Both the position numbers and the translations under genes were made by a program. Source: BD2-11 clade cluster bacterium bin43 (lineage in GTDB: Bacteria > Gemmatimonadota > Gemmatimonadetes > Longimicrobiales > Gaopeijiaceae). Taken from it: 64,000 nt of DNA. The DNA is taken from positions 1-64,000 of the forward strand of contig MPMR01000015.1 in NCBI GenBank assembly GCA_002238605.1. Direction: 5' to 3'. Below, piece by piece: positions 8,636-18,359 of the stretch. How positions within the stretch are numbered: the stretch's first letter is position 1; every line of letters begins with the position of its first letter. Below the pieces are notes generated by a model. It was not told where the DNA came from. It was given only the letters and a program-made list of their open reading frames with translations, and searched no databases.

Positions 8636-10189
8636 ATGACCTCAGGACGGATTCCCCACGGCGCCGCGCCCGAGGACTACGACGGTCCGAAGCGCTCGCT
8701 CGTACTGTCCGGCGGTGGCATGCGCCTCTCGTATCAAGCCGGCGTGGTCAAGGCTCTCCTTGACGACGGCCTCGTTTTCAATCACATCGACGGCACTTCC
8801 GGCGGAAGCCTGAACCTCTCAATGATCCTCGCCGGTCTCTCGCCTCGCGACATGTGTGACCGCTGGCGCACGCAGAACCCCAGGCATTTTGCAGGACTGT
8901 CTTCCATAGGAGAATACCTCAACCCCGCGAATCTCACTGCGATGGGGTCAGCCGATGGCTTGGCGGACAAGGTGTTTCCCCATCTCGGCATCGACATCGG
9001 CATGATCCGCCAAGCGACCGGCGTGGTCGGCACCTACAACATACTGAACTACAACGACAAGCTGGCCGAGGTGGTCGAGCATACCGAGATCGACATGGAT
9101 ATGATCTTGGCGGGAATGTCCCTCCCGGGCCTGATGCCTCCGGTCATCAAGGATGGCGTCGCGTACCTCGACACCGGCTTCATGCAGGACGCCAACCCAC
9201 TTGAAGCGATCCGTCGCGGTGCCGAGGAAGTCTGGCTGGTGTGGGCTATGGGCAACACGGCAACCTATCGCGGGGGTGCACTGCGACTCTACGTCCAGAT
9301 GCTCGAAATGAGCGCTAACGGCGCGCTCAACATTCAGATGGAGCGTATCGCCGAACTCAACGAGCGCATTGCCGCGGGCGATTCTCCCTACGGCCAGACC
9401 AGGCCCGTCGTCCTCCATGTCGTCCGGCCAGACCATCCCCTGCCGCTCGATCCCGATCTGTTTCTCGACAGAATCGACCACGCGACCCTCATCGACATGG
9501 GCTACGCCGACGCGCGCAGATACCTCGCACGCATGACGGCCCAAGGCGAAGAGCCGTCCCATCGCGTCACGCAGATGACCGAACCTCGTTTGGGCCTGCG
9601 CTTTCGCGAAACCATGTCCGGTGGATTCGGCGTCGGTGCAACCGATCCGATCGAAGGAAGCGCGAAGGGAAAGAGGGACAACACGGAATTCGCAATTCAC
9701 GCGACGATCGACATCAGGGACATTGTCCGGTTCACCGAGGATCCGGAGCATGCCGAAGCGCTCACGGGACGGATTGATTTCACGCCCTTCGGAACCGACA
9801 TCATAGGCTTCGACGGCACGTTCAATGTGTTCTCGCCGGGCGACGACCCGGCGACGACGCTGATCGTCTATGAACTGGCGTTCGACCACGACGGAAGGAG
9901 CTACTGCTTTTCCGGGAGGAAGGAAGTGAAGGACCATCCGGGCTTCGATCTGTTGGCGGACACAACGACGCTCTACTCCACGCTGCACGAAGGACCGACG
10001 AAGTCCGGCCCGATCATCGGCGCGGGCGTCCTCAAGCTCTCCTTCGGCCAGCTAGCCGACATGGTCAAGACGTTCACGGTAACCCACGCCTCCTGCGCCA
10101 AGGACAAGACGGTCGCGCTTGGGCTCTTCGGTAGATTCTTCCTCGGCGAACTGTGGGATCAATACGCGAGACTTGTCGATGGAGGCTGA
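8636..10189 (+). CDS. Patatin-like phospholipase with the same C-terminal domain as the GMC enzyme
   Basis: The N-terminal 300 residues form a patatin lipase. The glycine-rich oxyanion loop is SGGGMRLSYQAG (near 24), the nucleophile motif GTSGGSL (near 53) and the partner aspartate YLDTGF (near 178). The C-terminal part, from about residue 320, is homologous to the tail of the flavoenzyme at 4121-6508: FRETMSGG against FTERMTGH, FDGTFNVF against SNGRFNLF, LADTTTLYSTLHEG against WSDTTTLYITIHQG. No signal peptide is evident, so it may act in the cytoplasm or at the inner membrane. It lies 104 bp after the ADC-like gene without an obvious Shine-Dalgarno sequence. Likely releases fatty acids from lipids; the shared domain may bind substrate or hold the enzymes together (inference). 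Confidence 0.85.
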   Translation: MTSGRIPHGAAPEDYDGPKRSLVLSGGGMRLSYQAGVVKALLDDGLVFNHIDGTSGGSLNLSMILAGLSPRDMCDRWRTQNPRHFAGLSSIGEYLNPANLTAMGSADGLADKVFPHLGIDIGMIRQATGVVGTYNILNYNDKLAEVVEHTEIDMDMILAGMSLPGLMPPVIKDGVAYLDTGFMQDANPLEAIRRGAEEVWLVWAMGNTATYRGGALRLYVQMLEMSANGALNIQMERIAELNERIAAGDSPYGQTRPVVLHVVRPDHPLPLDPDLFLDRIDHATLIDMGYADARRYLARMTAQGEEPSHRVTQMTEPRLGLRFRETMSGGFGVGATDPIEGSAKGKRDNTEFAIHATIDIRDIVRFTEDPEHAEALTGRIDFTPFGTDIIGFDGTFNVFSPGDDPATTLIVYELAFDHDGRSYCFSGRKEVKDHPGFDLLADTTTLYSTLHEGPTKSGPIIGAGVLKLSFGQLADMVKTFTVTHASCAKDKTVALGLFGRFFLGELWDQYARLVDGG

Positions 10190-10837
10190 ACATTACACCT
10201 TTTCCACCACGGTGTTAACATCGCGTTTCTGGATCGGATCAGGCATTCGTCAACGGAGCCTATCGACTTGATCCTAACCGGATTGCGTTGCTTCCAAGTG
10301 GTCGAGGATATGGGGGTACACGTCCTGGACGGCCTTTTCGCCGATGATGCAATCTACATGACCGTATTGAGGTATTACATGCCGCGAATACTGTGATTTG
10401 GCGTTTTCCTTGGTTAACAGATCATAGGTGGTTTCGGTGCTGCGAGGCAACACACAGTCGTTTTCACTTCCGTGAATGAAGGCGATTGGCAGGTTCATAC
10501 GTTTGAGGCGAGGAAGGTAGACATCTTTCCCTCGGGCGTTGACCAAGTGACTCCTGCGCGTAATCAGCGCCAATTGCTTCAGAGCCCGAACATTCACCAC
10601 CCCAAACATCTCGTATAAGGCGTGATGAGTCTGGGCACCGAGCTTGTCGTGCTTCCACAGGGCCCGTAGATGGAAGTGATGCGGCGGCAAACTGGATTAT
10701 CGCACCGTTCTCCTTTCGGGATCGGGTGCAGGGTCAAGAAGCGGTCGTATAGGCGATTCTTCCAATCCGAGTGGATATCCGTATACGCGTTCAAATGACT
10801 GATGCCCATGGCGGCGATAGCTGACGATACGCGTAAC

Positions 10838-11961
10838 CTAGTGTAGTGCCGCTAAAGCGGTGTTGGCACGGTTGACCTTAGCCAGGATGTCGCGAACGGT
10901 GGCGGTCCAGACGAAGGGTTTCGGGGCGCGGTTTCTGTGGTCGATGTAGGACGTGATCGCGTGGACGAGCTGGCCGACGCTGTGGACGGCGAGGCGTTTG
11001 AGCTGGCGCTGCGTGAGTTCGGAGAAGAAGCGCTCGACGAGATTGAGCCACGAGGACGAGGTGGGCACGAAGTGGAAGTGGACTCGGGGGTGCCGGTCCA
11101 GCCAGTCCTTCACTCGGGCATGCTTGTGGGTGGCGTAGTTGTCGAGGATGAAGTGCAGGTCTAGTTCCGGGTCGCATCGTTCTTCGACGGTGCGCAGGAA
11201 GCGGAGGAACTCCTGGTGCCGGTGACGGGGCAGACACTGGTGGATGACCTCTCCGGTGGCGACGTCCAGCGCGGCGAACAGCGTCGTGGTCCCGTGGCGC
11301 TTGTAGTCGTGCGTCATGGTGCCCGCCCGTCCCTTCTTGAGCGGCAACCCCGGCTGGGTCCGGTCCAGCGCCTGGATCTGGCTCTTCTCGTCGAAGAAGA
11401 CGACGATCGCCCGTTCCGGCGGCGCCACGTAGAGCCCCACCACGTCGCGGAGCTGCTCGACGAAGCGGGGATCGGTGGAGAGCTTGAAGTAGCGCACCCT
11501 GTGGGGCTTCAGTCCGTGGGCGTTCCAGATCCGCCCCACCTGGCTGTGATGCAGCCCCATGCACTCGGCCATCAGGCGGGTGCTCCAGTGCGTCCCCCGC
11601 GGCGGCTTCTCCTCGAGCGTGCGGCGCACGACCTCGGCCTCGACTTCGGGCGTGATCGTACTTCGCGGCCGACCGGGGCGGGACCGATCCTCAAGTCCCG
11701 CGAGCCCCTCTTCGTCGTACCGGTCCAGCCATCTTTGCACGGTCGGCAGCGAGACGCCGATCTCGCGGGCCAGGGTCCGGCCCGGCAAACCCTCCGGCCG
11801 AGCCCAGGATGATCCGGGCGCGCTCCACGCGCCGCTGCGGGGTCGTGCGGGCTCGAAACCCATCCCTCGAGCTCCTTGCGGTCCCCGGGTCGCAATCGAA
11901 TCCTTCGCAGAGCAGGCATGCCATGCAGGATAGCGGATTCGCCATGCGTTAACAATGCCAC
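10838..11961 (-). pseudogene. IS630-family transposase with two N-terminal frameshifts
   Basis: The helix-turn-helix (LAREIGVSLPTVQRWLDRY) and the DDE catalytic core are intact: FFDEKSQIQAL, FILDNYATHKH and NLVERFFSE supply D, D and E. The N-terminus is spread over three frames: MPALRRIRLRPGDRKELEGW from about 11919, then RTTPQRRVERARIIL, then EGLPGRTLAREIG. Two small indels, near 11850 and 11795, therefore inactivate it unless frameshifting restores the product. The stop codon uses bases of the flanking TA target. Confidence 0.8.
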
Positions 11962-11978
11962 TTATGCGACACTACACT
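10841..11978 (-). mobile_element. IS630-family insertion sequence
   Basis: Imperfect terminal inverted repeats begin GTGTAGTGCCGCTAAAG on the left and, complemented, AGTGTAGTGTCGCATAAG on the right. TA dinucleotides flank both ends (10839-10840 and 11979-11980), the target duplication expected for the IS630/Tc1 group. It encodes one transposase on the minus strand and interrupts the alpha/beta hydrolase pseudogene. Confidence 0.8.
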
Positions 11979-12501
11979 TAGTTTTGATGCGGTTGACGGT
12001 TGGCACGACAAGATGCGTGGAAACCTGTGAACATACTGCCGCCCGCACCCCCCCGACAATCCTGCCAGCAACGCCATGGAAAACGTGGAGGATCCTACTC
12101 CGTGGGCCACAACCTGTACACTATCCGTTGCGGCCAACTGCCGGACCTTTGAGACGGCTGCCGGATAATCGCGGGTAGCCACGTCGTCCATCGTGGCTTG
12201 GTTGCGGGATGCGGGCAGCTCGATGCTGAAACGATAATCCAAGAGCCACACATCGAACTCTCTGGCGTAGAGATACTCCAGCAGATTGGTCTTGATAGTG
12301 TCGGTGGCGTACATCAGGCTGGAAACGCCGATGCAGTGGGAGAGGATTACCGGTCCCTTCGAGCCGCCCCGATGTGAGACGTAACGGAGTACCATCCCCG
12401 GAGGGGAAATGGAATTCGTCCGGTGGATCGACTTGCAATGGACGTTTCTGCCGTGGCGTTGCTTCGGGATCATATATGTCCCAGCCCGAGCGCATAAACA
12501 T

Positions 12502-12815
12502 GAAAACCCCCTTATAGCTGGTCAGATCTGGACACCAACGACCGAATGGAGGAGCAAATCCCGTTGGTCGTCATTTCAGTGGCCGCACATCTCGTGATCG
12601 ATCGGCGCTCGGCGCGCCCACCCCCATGCCGCAGGCGGGACGAATTGCGCTGGGATCCGTTTCCCGATCCGATACGAGTAGGGCAATAGTTCGCCAACGT
12701 CCGGTTGACCGTTCACAAGGACACCCAGTCCATTCCCAAGTCGTCGCCCTCCCAACCACGGATCTCCGGCCAAACTGGGTCACCCGCGCACCTCATCTCC
12801 AAGCTACGGAAACGC
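12502..12815. other. Unassigned stretch upstream of the hydrolase pseudogene
   Basis: About 310 bp with short open frames on both strands and no recognised product. It separates the hydrolase pseudogene from the first membrane-protein paralogue. Confidence 0.4.
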
Positions 12816-13745
12816 TCACGGGGCGGATCCCGTGAACGACAACCTGACCTGGGCGAACCCAAACGCGGCAAAAGGGTCCTGATCCGGATCGTTGTGGACC
12901 GCCCGGGAGACGAAGACCATGAAGTGACTCCCCGCATGTTCGAAGAACAGGAAGCTCTTGCTGCGAAGCGAGCCTTGGATCACGACGGCGCTATCTGCAC
13001 CATCGAGGATGGAAAAGCCGTTGTAGCTGTCGCCGAATCCGTCGGCACGGATGCGGAGCGGGTACGGTGGCGAGAGGTCGGCTTCCTGCCCCTGCGTGAG
13101 GTCCTCGGTGTAACGTAGGCCCCGTCCCTCGACCATTTCGAGATGGTCGAACAGGCCGAGTGAGCCGAACGAGGGCAAGCCTATCTGGGCCAAGTCGTGC
13201 GCCCCTGCTTTCACCCGAACCGCGTTGGAATCGTTTCGGATGTCCCAAATCGTGTTCCGCAGGAACTCCGACGCGTCTGGATTCACCGACTCGCCACCGA
13301 TGCGGAGGTCTACGGGCGCGCCATCCCGGCCGATCGCGATCCAATCCTCCGGTTGAGGTTGAATCGCCGGATTCCGTGCGACCAATTCACCGTTCACGTA
13401 CCACATCGCGGCGGCGAAAACCGCGACGCTACCGCCCGCTCGAAACGAGGCCACCGCAAACCGGCTGCCCTCGACTCCACCCAGAAACCGGTATAGCGTG
13501 GCAGTCACCACCAGACACACACACGTCGCCGTGAGCACCGGCGGAAGGGCATACACAAGCGTCAAGGCCGCCCCGCCGGTGAACAGCACGATCATTCCCA
13601 GCAGGATCGTGGTTTCAGCGTCGGCGGTTATGTGGCGGCCCGCCAAGTTGCTTGGTGTTCGTTCCATCCCCTTGCTGACTCCGTCGGTGCCGGATGCGCT
13701 CTGCCGCCATATCCTGCGGCGGGCTTGCCTGACATCAAGGCTCAT
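12816..13745 (-). CDS. Membrane-anchored protein of unknown function, paralogue A
   Basis: One of three related genes (also 13838-14578 and 22424-23236). Three hydrophobic segments occur near the N-terminus (TTILLGMIVLFTGGAALTLV; ATCVCLVVTATLYRFLGG; FRAGGSVAVFAAAMWYVNG). A soluble region of about 180 residues follows, with conserved DWIAIGRDG, FDHLEMVEGR, PYPLRIRADGF and a final AFGFAQVRL. The soluble part probably faces the periplasm. The start could be ATG 13745 or ATG 13667; alignment with paralogue C favours a short N-terminus, but the latter has its AAGGGG directly against the start. No known domain is recognised. Confidence 0.6.
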   Translation of the reverse strand: MSLDVRQARRRIWRQSASGTDGVSKGMERTPSNLAGRHITADAETTILLGMIVLFTGGAALTLVYALPPVLTATCVCLVVTATLYRFLGGVEGSRFAVASFRAGGSVAVFAAAMWYVNGELVARNPAIQPQPEDWIAIGRDGAPVDLRIGGESVNPDASEFLRNTIWDIRNDSNAVRVKAGAHDLAQIGLPSFGSLGLFDHLEMVEGRGLRYTEDLTQGQEADLSPPYPLRIRADGFGDSYNGFSILDGADSAVVIQGSLRSKSFLFFEHAGSHFMVFVSRAVHNDPDQDPFAAFGFAQVRLSFTGSAP

Positions 13746-13837
13746 CACAGGCGGCCGGAAGGGGTTATAGTAGGACGCGCGGTGCCTGTCCGCAATGGGG
13801 TGCCGCGCGACAGGCTGCCGGGCGACGAGGCTGTGGT

Positions 13838-14578
13838 TCACCGTCTGCGGCGGCTGGCCGAGAGTCGGGAGCGCGCGATGGTCCATCGCGACGGATTCGC
13901 CATGGCCCCGGCCTGAGGTCGACGCTCCTTCCCGAGCGCCTCTGAATGAGCCGGACCCCTTGCGTGCGAAAAAACGTGGATGCGCCGCGAGTCGGATGCC
14001 GGAGGATGGTCGCTGCGAGAGGTTGCGAAATCGTGCGAGGCACCGCAGGCGCTGGGAGCGGTAAGCGACGGACGGGAAAGTGGGCCAATGGATTCCCCTG
14101 CTAGCGGCACGCCTAGCTCCAGCTCCGCGAACCCGAAATCCGCCCAAGGCGCTTGGCTTGGGTCGTTGTGAGCAGCCCGGGACACCAAGATCACGTAAGT
14201 CCTGAGCAAGTTCGTGTTCGCCGGGATCGCAGTCTGGCCGATCCTGACTTCGAACGGCTTGCCGGTGCGATCAATTGCGATCCACTCGGTCGGCGCCGGG
14301 CTGATCGGCGGGTTGAGGCTCAGAAGCTCGCCGTTCACGAACCACAGGGCGGCACCGAAGACTGCCGCGCTGCCGCCCGCCTTGAACGACGCGACCGCCA
14401 ACCGACTGCCCTCGACCCGCCGGAGGAAGCGGTACAGACAGGCCGTCACCATCAGGCTTGCGCCGATCGCGGTGATGACGGATGGCTGGTCCCGCCACAG
14501 CGATACCGCAACGCCGATCGAGAACAGTGCGATCAGGCCGAGCAGGATCTGGGTTTCCGCCTTAACGCTGACAGTCAT
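13838..14578 (-). CDS. Membrane-anchored protein of unknown function, paralogue B (internally deleted)
   Basis: Starts with MTVSVKAETQILLGLIALFS after a good GAGAGGAC ribosome binding site. It shares the three membrane segments and the DRTGKPFEVRIGQ region with paralogues A and C. About 100 residues present in C are missing. The text jumps from PANTNLLR directly to TYVILVSRAAHNDPSQAPW, which in C are the start and end of the soluble domain. The frame is kept across the deletion, with a GGAC-like microhomology at the junction. The usual stop after FGFAELELGV is lost, so the frame runs on for about 85 residues of unrelated sequence. It is probably not functional. Confidence 0.5.
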   Translation of the reverse strand: MTVSVKAETQILLGLIALFSIGVAVSLWRDQPSVITAIGASLMVTACLYRFLRRVEGSRLAVASFKAGGSAAVFGAALWFVNGELLSLNPPISPAPTEWIAIDRTGKPFEVRIGQTAIPANTNLLRTYVILVSRAAHNDPSQAPWADFGFAELELGVPLAGESIGPLSRPSLTAPSACGASHDFATSRSDHPPASDSRRIHVFSHARGPAHSEALGKERRPQAGAMANPSRWTIARSRLSASRRRR

Positions 14579-14639
14579 TTGTCCTCTCTCTCAATAATAT
14601 CAAACGCAGACGAATCGGCCACCCGCCACCCGATTCAGC

Positions 14640-14734
14640 TGGAGCCGCAGGACGTTCACGGCGAGCGCAGCTCTCTTGTGCCCACCTTCGCCAGGCCGTT
14701 GCGTCGGGATCCCGCGTTGAACCGCACATCGAGG
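14640..14734. repeat. Left half of a dispersed repeat split by IS21 copy 1
   Basis: Resembles 24296-24362: both contain GCCGCAGGACG, CCTTCGCCAGGCC or CCTTGGCCAGGCC, and GGGATCCCGC. The right half continues at 16870-16945. The uninterrupted relative at 24290-24440 shows what the site looked like before insertion. Confidence 0.6.
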
Positions 14735-14854
14735 TGTCAATGGCCGTTGAAAATGTCCCACTTCTGGCCATTGAAAATGTCCCACTTTTCGAGCCGCCCC
14801 GCGGAGAGAGCGGAGCGACCGGAGCGGGGCGGCTGGCCGGGGAGCCGGGGGCCT

Positions 14855-15670
14855 TCATGACGCTGCTTCCCGGGTGGAGGATGCGGGAGTTGTTCGGGTC
14901 GCCAGCGGATGGATCGCCTTGGAGAGCTCGGCGTGGCGCCGCATCCGATAGCTGTTGCCCCGGATGTTGACGATGTGGCAGCGATGGAGCAGCCGATCCA
15001 GGAGCGCGGCGGCCATTACCTCGTCCCCGAGGATCCGGCCCCACTCCTCGAAGCCCTTGTTCGAGGTCAGGACCGTGGAAGCACGTTCATAGCGCCGGTT
15101 GATGAGCTGGAAGAACAGGACCGCGCCGCTCTGGGTCACCGGCAGGTAGCCGATCTCGTCGACGACCAGCAGGGCCGGGTGGGTGAGCGTCTTGAGGCGG
15201 CGCTCGAGCCGGCCCGCCGCCTTGGCCTCCTCCAGGGAGTTCACCAGGTCGGTCAGCGTCCCGAAGTAGATCTTGCGCCCGCTTTCGGCGGCCGTGATCG
15301 CGAGGCTGATGGCCAGATGGGTCTTGCCGACGCCGGGCGGGCCGAGGAAGACGACGTTCTCCTGGCGCTGCAGGAACCCGAGTTCGTGCAGCGCGTCGAC
15401 CTGCTCGCGCTTGACTGAGGGTTGGAAGGCGAAGTCGAAGTCCGCCAGGGTCTTCACGCACGGCAGCCGGCTGGAGCGCATCGCCGCTTCCAGGCGCCGG
15501 CCGTTGCGAAGGGCGATCTGGGCCGCCAGCAGGCGCTCGATCGCTTCGCCGGCCGTGGTCCCGCCGCCGTCGATGCCGCGCAGGACCTCGTCCAGCGCCT
15601 CCAGCGCGCCGGGCATCTTGAGGTCGGCCAGCTGGGCTGCGATGCGGTCCCTGCGTGGCGGAGGCCTCAT
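14855..15670 (-). CDS. istB: IS21 helper ATPase IstB
   Basis: A 271-residue AAA+ ATPase that helps the IstA transposase choose its target. Walker A FLGPPGVGKTHLA and Walker B LLVVDEIGYLP are intact, and the C-terminal NIRGNSYRMRRH segment is typical. The start at 15670 overlaps the istA stop (ATGA). It appears functional, unlike the copy at 26771-27572, which has lost its Walker B segment. Confidence 0.9.
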   Translation of the reverse strand: MRPPPRRDRIAAQLADLKMPGALEALDEVLRGIDGGGTTAGEAIERLLAAQIALRNGRRLEAAMRSSRLPCVKTLADFDFAFQPSVKREQVDALHELGFLQRQENVVFLGPPGVGKTHLAISLAITAAESGRKIYFGTLTDLVNSLEEAKAAGRLERRLKTLTHPALLVVDEIGYLPVTQSGAVLFFQLINRRYERASTVLTSNKGFEEWGRILGDEVMAAALLDRLLHRCHIVNIRGNSYRMRRHAELSKAIHPLATRTTPASSTREAAS

Positions 15671-16707
15671 GATCCGCCTCCCGCGATCCGGGCGTACTCG
15701 ATCAGCGGGCGGTGCTCGACGTCCACGAGCGGAAGGATCGCCGCATCGGCGGCCTGGCCCGGCTCCGCCTCCACAGGCCGGGGGGTCACCGGACGGTAAG
15801 CCCAAGGGGCCAAAGGCATCAGGCGGGGTCGCTCCGCCTCGAACCGCCGGGCCGGACGCTCCTTCAGAGTCCCGTGGATCCGGACGTTCGCCACGGTGAC
15901 GAGCCACCGCAGGACCTGGGCGTTCAGATCGTCGTCCGAGGCGAAGGTGCGGCCGTAGAAGAAGTTCTTGCGGATGTAGCTGACCAGGCGTTCCACCTTA
16001 CCCTTGGTCTGGGCCCGGTACGGACGGCACGCCCGGATGCGAAAGCCCCAGTGGACGCTGAAGCGCAGGAACTCCGGGTTCTCGACCAGCCGCCCGCCCT
16101 CCTCGCGCCGGTCGCCGAGGACCACGGCCTTCATCTGGTCGAACAGGAGTTCCGAGGGCACCCCGCCAAAGTACCGGAAGGCCGACTCCAGCCCCCGCAT
16201 CACCACCCCCATTGTCTGCCGCTCGTAGTACCGGATCCACATGTAGCGCGAATAGCCCAGCACCACAATCAGCGCGTGCCGCTTGCCCCAGGGAGTGCGG
16301 AACTCCGCGAAATCCACCTGCGCCTGGTGCCCCGGCGGGGTCTCGAACCGCCGCACCGGCTCCTCCGGGGCCCGGGGCCGGACCTCGCGGACGTAGCGCT
16401 TCACCTGACCGTAGCCGCCCGGATAGCCCGCCACCCGTACCTCGTCGAACAGCCGCACGGCGCTGAGCTCCGGATACTCCGCCAGACGGGCGTCGATGAT
16501 CCCCTTGTACGGATCGAGCTTCGAGGACCGCCGGCGCCGCGGCCCGTACCGCACGGCCTCGTCGTCCAACTCCCGGTCCAGCTGGCCGGCCGCGATCCAG
16601 CGGTGCACCGTCCGCCGGTTGATGCCGAGTTCCCGCGCGATGGCGGCCTTGCTCATCCCCTGCTCCAGGTAGTGCCGCAACAGCACCCGCGTCTCCCTGC
16701 CGATCAT
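15667..16707 (-). CDS. istA: IS21 transposase IstA
   Basis: A 346-residue DDE transposase. The N-terminal helix-turn-helix reads RHYLEQGMSKAAIARELG. The integrase core includes QVDFAEFRTPWGKRHALIVV, FDQMKAVVLGDRREEGG and AQTKGKVERLVSYIRKN, which carry the three acidic residues. The start at 16707 (MIGRETRVLL) is chosen because the in-frame extension to 17004 is not conserved in the sister element. It is open throughout and probably active. Confidence 0.9.
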   Translation of the reverse strand: MIGRETRVLLRHYLEQGMSKAAIARELGINRRTVHRWIAAGQLDRELDDEAVRYGPRRRRSSKLDPYKGIIDARLAEYPELSAVRLFDEVRVAGYPGGYGQVKRYVREVRPRAPEEPVRRFETPPGHQAQVDFAEFRTPWGKRHALIVVLGYSRYMWIRYYERQTMGVVMRGLESAFRYFGGVPSELLFDQMKAVVLGDRREEGGRLVENPEFLRFSVHWGFRIRACRPYRAQTKGKVERLVSYIRKNFFYGRTFASDDDLNAQVLRWLVTVANVRIHGTLKERPARRFEAERPRLMPLAPWAYRPVTPRPVEAEPGQAADAAILPLVDVEHRPLIEYARIAGGGS

Positions 16708-16869
16708 TGCGCCTCCACCGCTCAGTGAAGACGCCAACGTATCAATGCCGCCGAAGACCCTCCTGGACACCCCGACCCCGGGTTCCAGCCATCGCTCCGT
16801 CAACCACCCGAAGTGAGACATTTTCGGCGGCCACTTCTGTGCAATTTTGCATGGCCGGTAACATCGAGG

Positions 16870-16945
16870 CCGCCGAGCGACGAGAAGACACCGAAGGCGG
16901 CGCGCTGGAGCAGGCCCCGGACCCGCCCACCCTTTGAGGATGGGC
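16870..16945. repeat. Right half of the dispersed repeat split by IS21 copy 1
   Basis: Continues the sequence broken at 14734. It shares CCGCCGAGCGACGAGA and a later TTTGAGGATGGG with 24383-24430, though some bases inserted in the middle differ. Confidence 0.5.
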
Positions 16946-17032
16946 CTGCTCGATGTGATGGCCGAAGGAGCGCCGACCCCGAATCGCCCCACCCACTTCA
17001 GCAACGGCGGCTAGGAGTCTGCACCGCAGAAA

Positions 17033-18359
17033 ATGGGAACGACGTTCCGACCGTACCAGCCGGACCAGATGCAACTGCTGCCGCAGGATGCTGCGGGAGT
17101 GGGTCCCGGAAGGGCACCTGGCGCACCATGTGAGCGACCTGGTGGACGCGCTGGATCTGAGTGCGTTCTACGCGCCGTACGAGGGGGACGGGCGGCGCAA
17201 CTCGCCGTATGATCCGCGGATGATGGTGAAGGTGCTGGTCTACGGGTACGCGACGGGCACCTTTTCGTCGCGGAAGCTGGCGAGGAGGCTGGTGGAGGAT
17301 ATCGCGTTTCGGATGCTGGCGGCGGGCAACTTTCCGCAGCACCGGACGCTGTGCGAGTTTCGCCGGCGGCATCTTGATGATTTCGGGGCGGTGTTCGCCG
17401 AGGTGGTTCGCCTGGCGCGGACGATGGGGCTGGCGGGGCTTGGCAGGGTCTCGGTGGACGGGACGAAGGTCCGGGCCAACGCGAGCAAGCGCAAGGCGAT
17501 GAGCTACGGCCGAATGCTCAAGGAGGAGCGCCGTCTGCGAGCGGAGATCGAGAGGGTTGCTGGAGGAGGCGGAAGCGGTCGACGCAGCGGAGGATGCCCA
17601 CTACGGGGAGGACGTTCGGGGCGACGAACTGCCGGAGGAACTGAAGCGGCGCGAGGACCGGCTGGCGGCGATCCGGGAGGCGAAGGCGCGGCTTGAAGCC
17701 GAGCAGCGGGCGAAGGACGACGCGCGGGGCCGCAAGCCGGAACAGAAGCGCAACCCGAAGGGCGGCAGTCCCTACAAGCGGGAGTACGGGGAGCCAGACG
17801 AGAAGGCGCAGAGCAACTTCACGGATCCGGAGAGCCGGATCATGAAGACGAGTTCGGAAGGGTTTCAGCAGAGCTACACAACGCACAGATCGCGGTGGAG
17901 GGGGACAACCAGTTGGTGGTGGCGACGACGGTGACGAACAACGCGAGTGACCAGGGCCAGTTGATCCCGATGGTCGACGCGGTGGTGCAGACATGCGGCG
18001 AGACGCGGGAGCAGGTGCTGGCCGACGCGGGCTATTGCAACGAACCGAACCTGCAGGCGCTGAAGGAGCGGGACATCGACGGCTATGTACCGCTGGCCCG
18101 TGAGGGCAAGGCAGCCGCCGACCCCGATCCGAACGACTATCCCGCCAAGGCCCGCATGGCCGAGAAGCTGGCGAGCGACGAGGGCCGAAAACGGTATGCA
18201 CGCCGCAAATGGATGGCGGAGGCGCCGGTCGGCTGGATCAAGGAGGTGATGGGATTTCGAAGATTCAGTTTCCGGGGCTTGCAGAAGGTCGAAGCCGAAT
18301 GGGCCCTCGTGTGCCTGGCTCTCAACGTCAAGCGGTTGCACACCCTCCAGGCGGCATAA
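17033..18359 (+). pseudogene. IS1182-type transposase, broken by three frameshifts
   Basis: Successive pieces in three frames make one transposase. MGTTFRPYQPDQMQLLPQ from 17033 is followed by LREWVPEGHLAHHVSDLVDA from 17090, with RVSVDGTKVRANASK further on. Then LLEEAEAVDAAEDAHYG begins near 17560 and IMKTSSEGFQQSY comes before 17880. The last piece, from about 17890, has DNQLVVATTVTNNASDQGQ, LADAGYCNE and GWIKEVMGFRRFSFRG. Breaks are a one-base gain near 17088, a shift near 17550 and a two-base gain (ACAC) near 17883. The DDE-type core is otherwise complete. Terminal repeats were not identified. It starts 60-90 bp after the split repeat. Confidence 0.8.

Larger units (their letters stand above)
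10274..12501 (-). pseudogene. Decayed alpha/beta hydrolase, split by an IS630-type element
   Basis: A second member of the hydrolase family seen at 6498-7571. The N-terminal part lies at 12501-11981 (GPVILSHCIGVSS, then VVAHGVGSSTFSMALLAG) and the C-terminal part at 10838-10274 (FIHGSENDCVLP, then QYGHVDCIIGE). The IS630-type element at 10841-11978 sits between them. Further frameshifts are visible near 12390, 12080 and 10660, so the gene was dead or dying beyond the insertion itself. A possible start is at 12501 (MFMRSGWDIYDPEATPRQKR). The surrounding DNA looks lower in GC than the neighbouring enzyme cluster. Confidence 0.75.
14735..16860 (-). mobile_element. IS21-family insertion sequence, copy 1
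   Basis: A complete two-gene IS21-type element of 2,126 bp. Its ends are TGTCAATGGCCGTTG at 14735 and, complemented, TTACCGGCCATGC at 16860. Subterminal AAAATGTCCCACTT repeats occur at the left end. It is flanked by a direct duplication ACATCGAGG (14726-14734 and 16861-16869). istA and istB read on the minus strand with a 4-bp overlap. The insertion splits a sequence found uninterrupted near 24290-24440. Confidence 0.9.

Noticed and set aside
7624-8637. 337-codon antisense frame over the ADC-like gene
   Set aside because: The plus-strand frame has clear ADC motifs and a ribosome binding site; the antisense frame has none.
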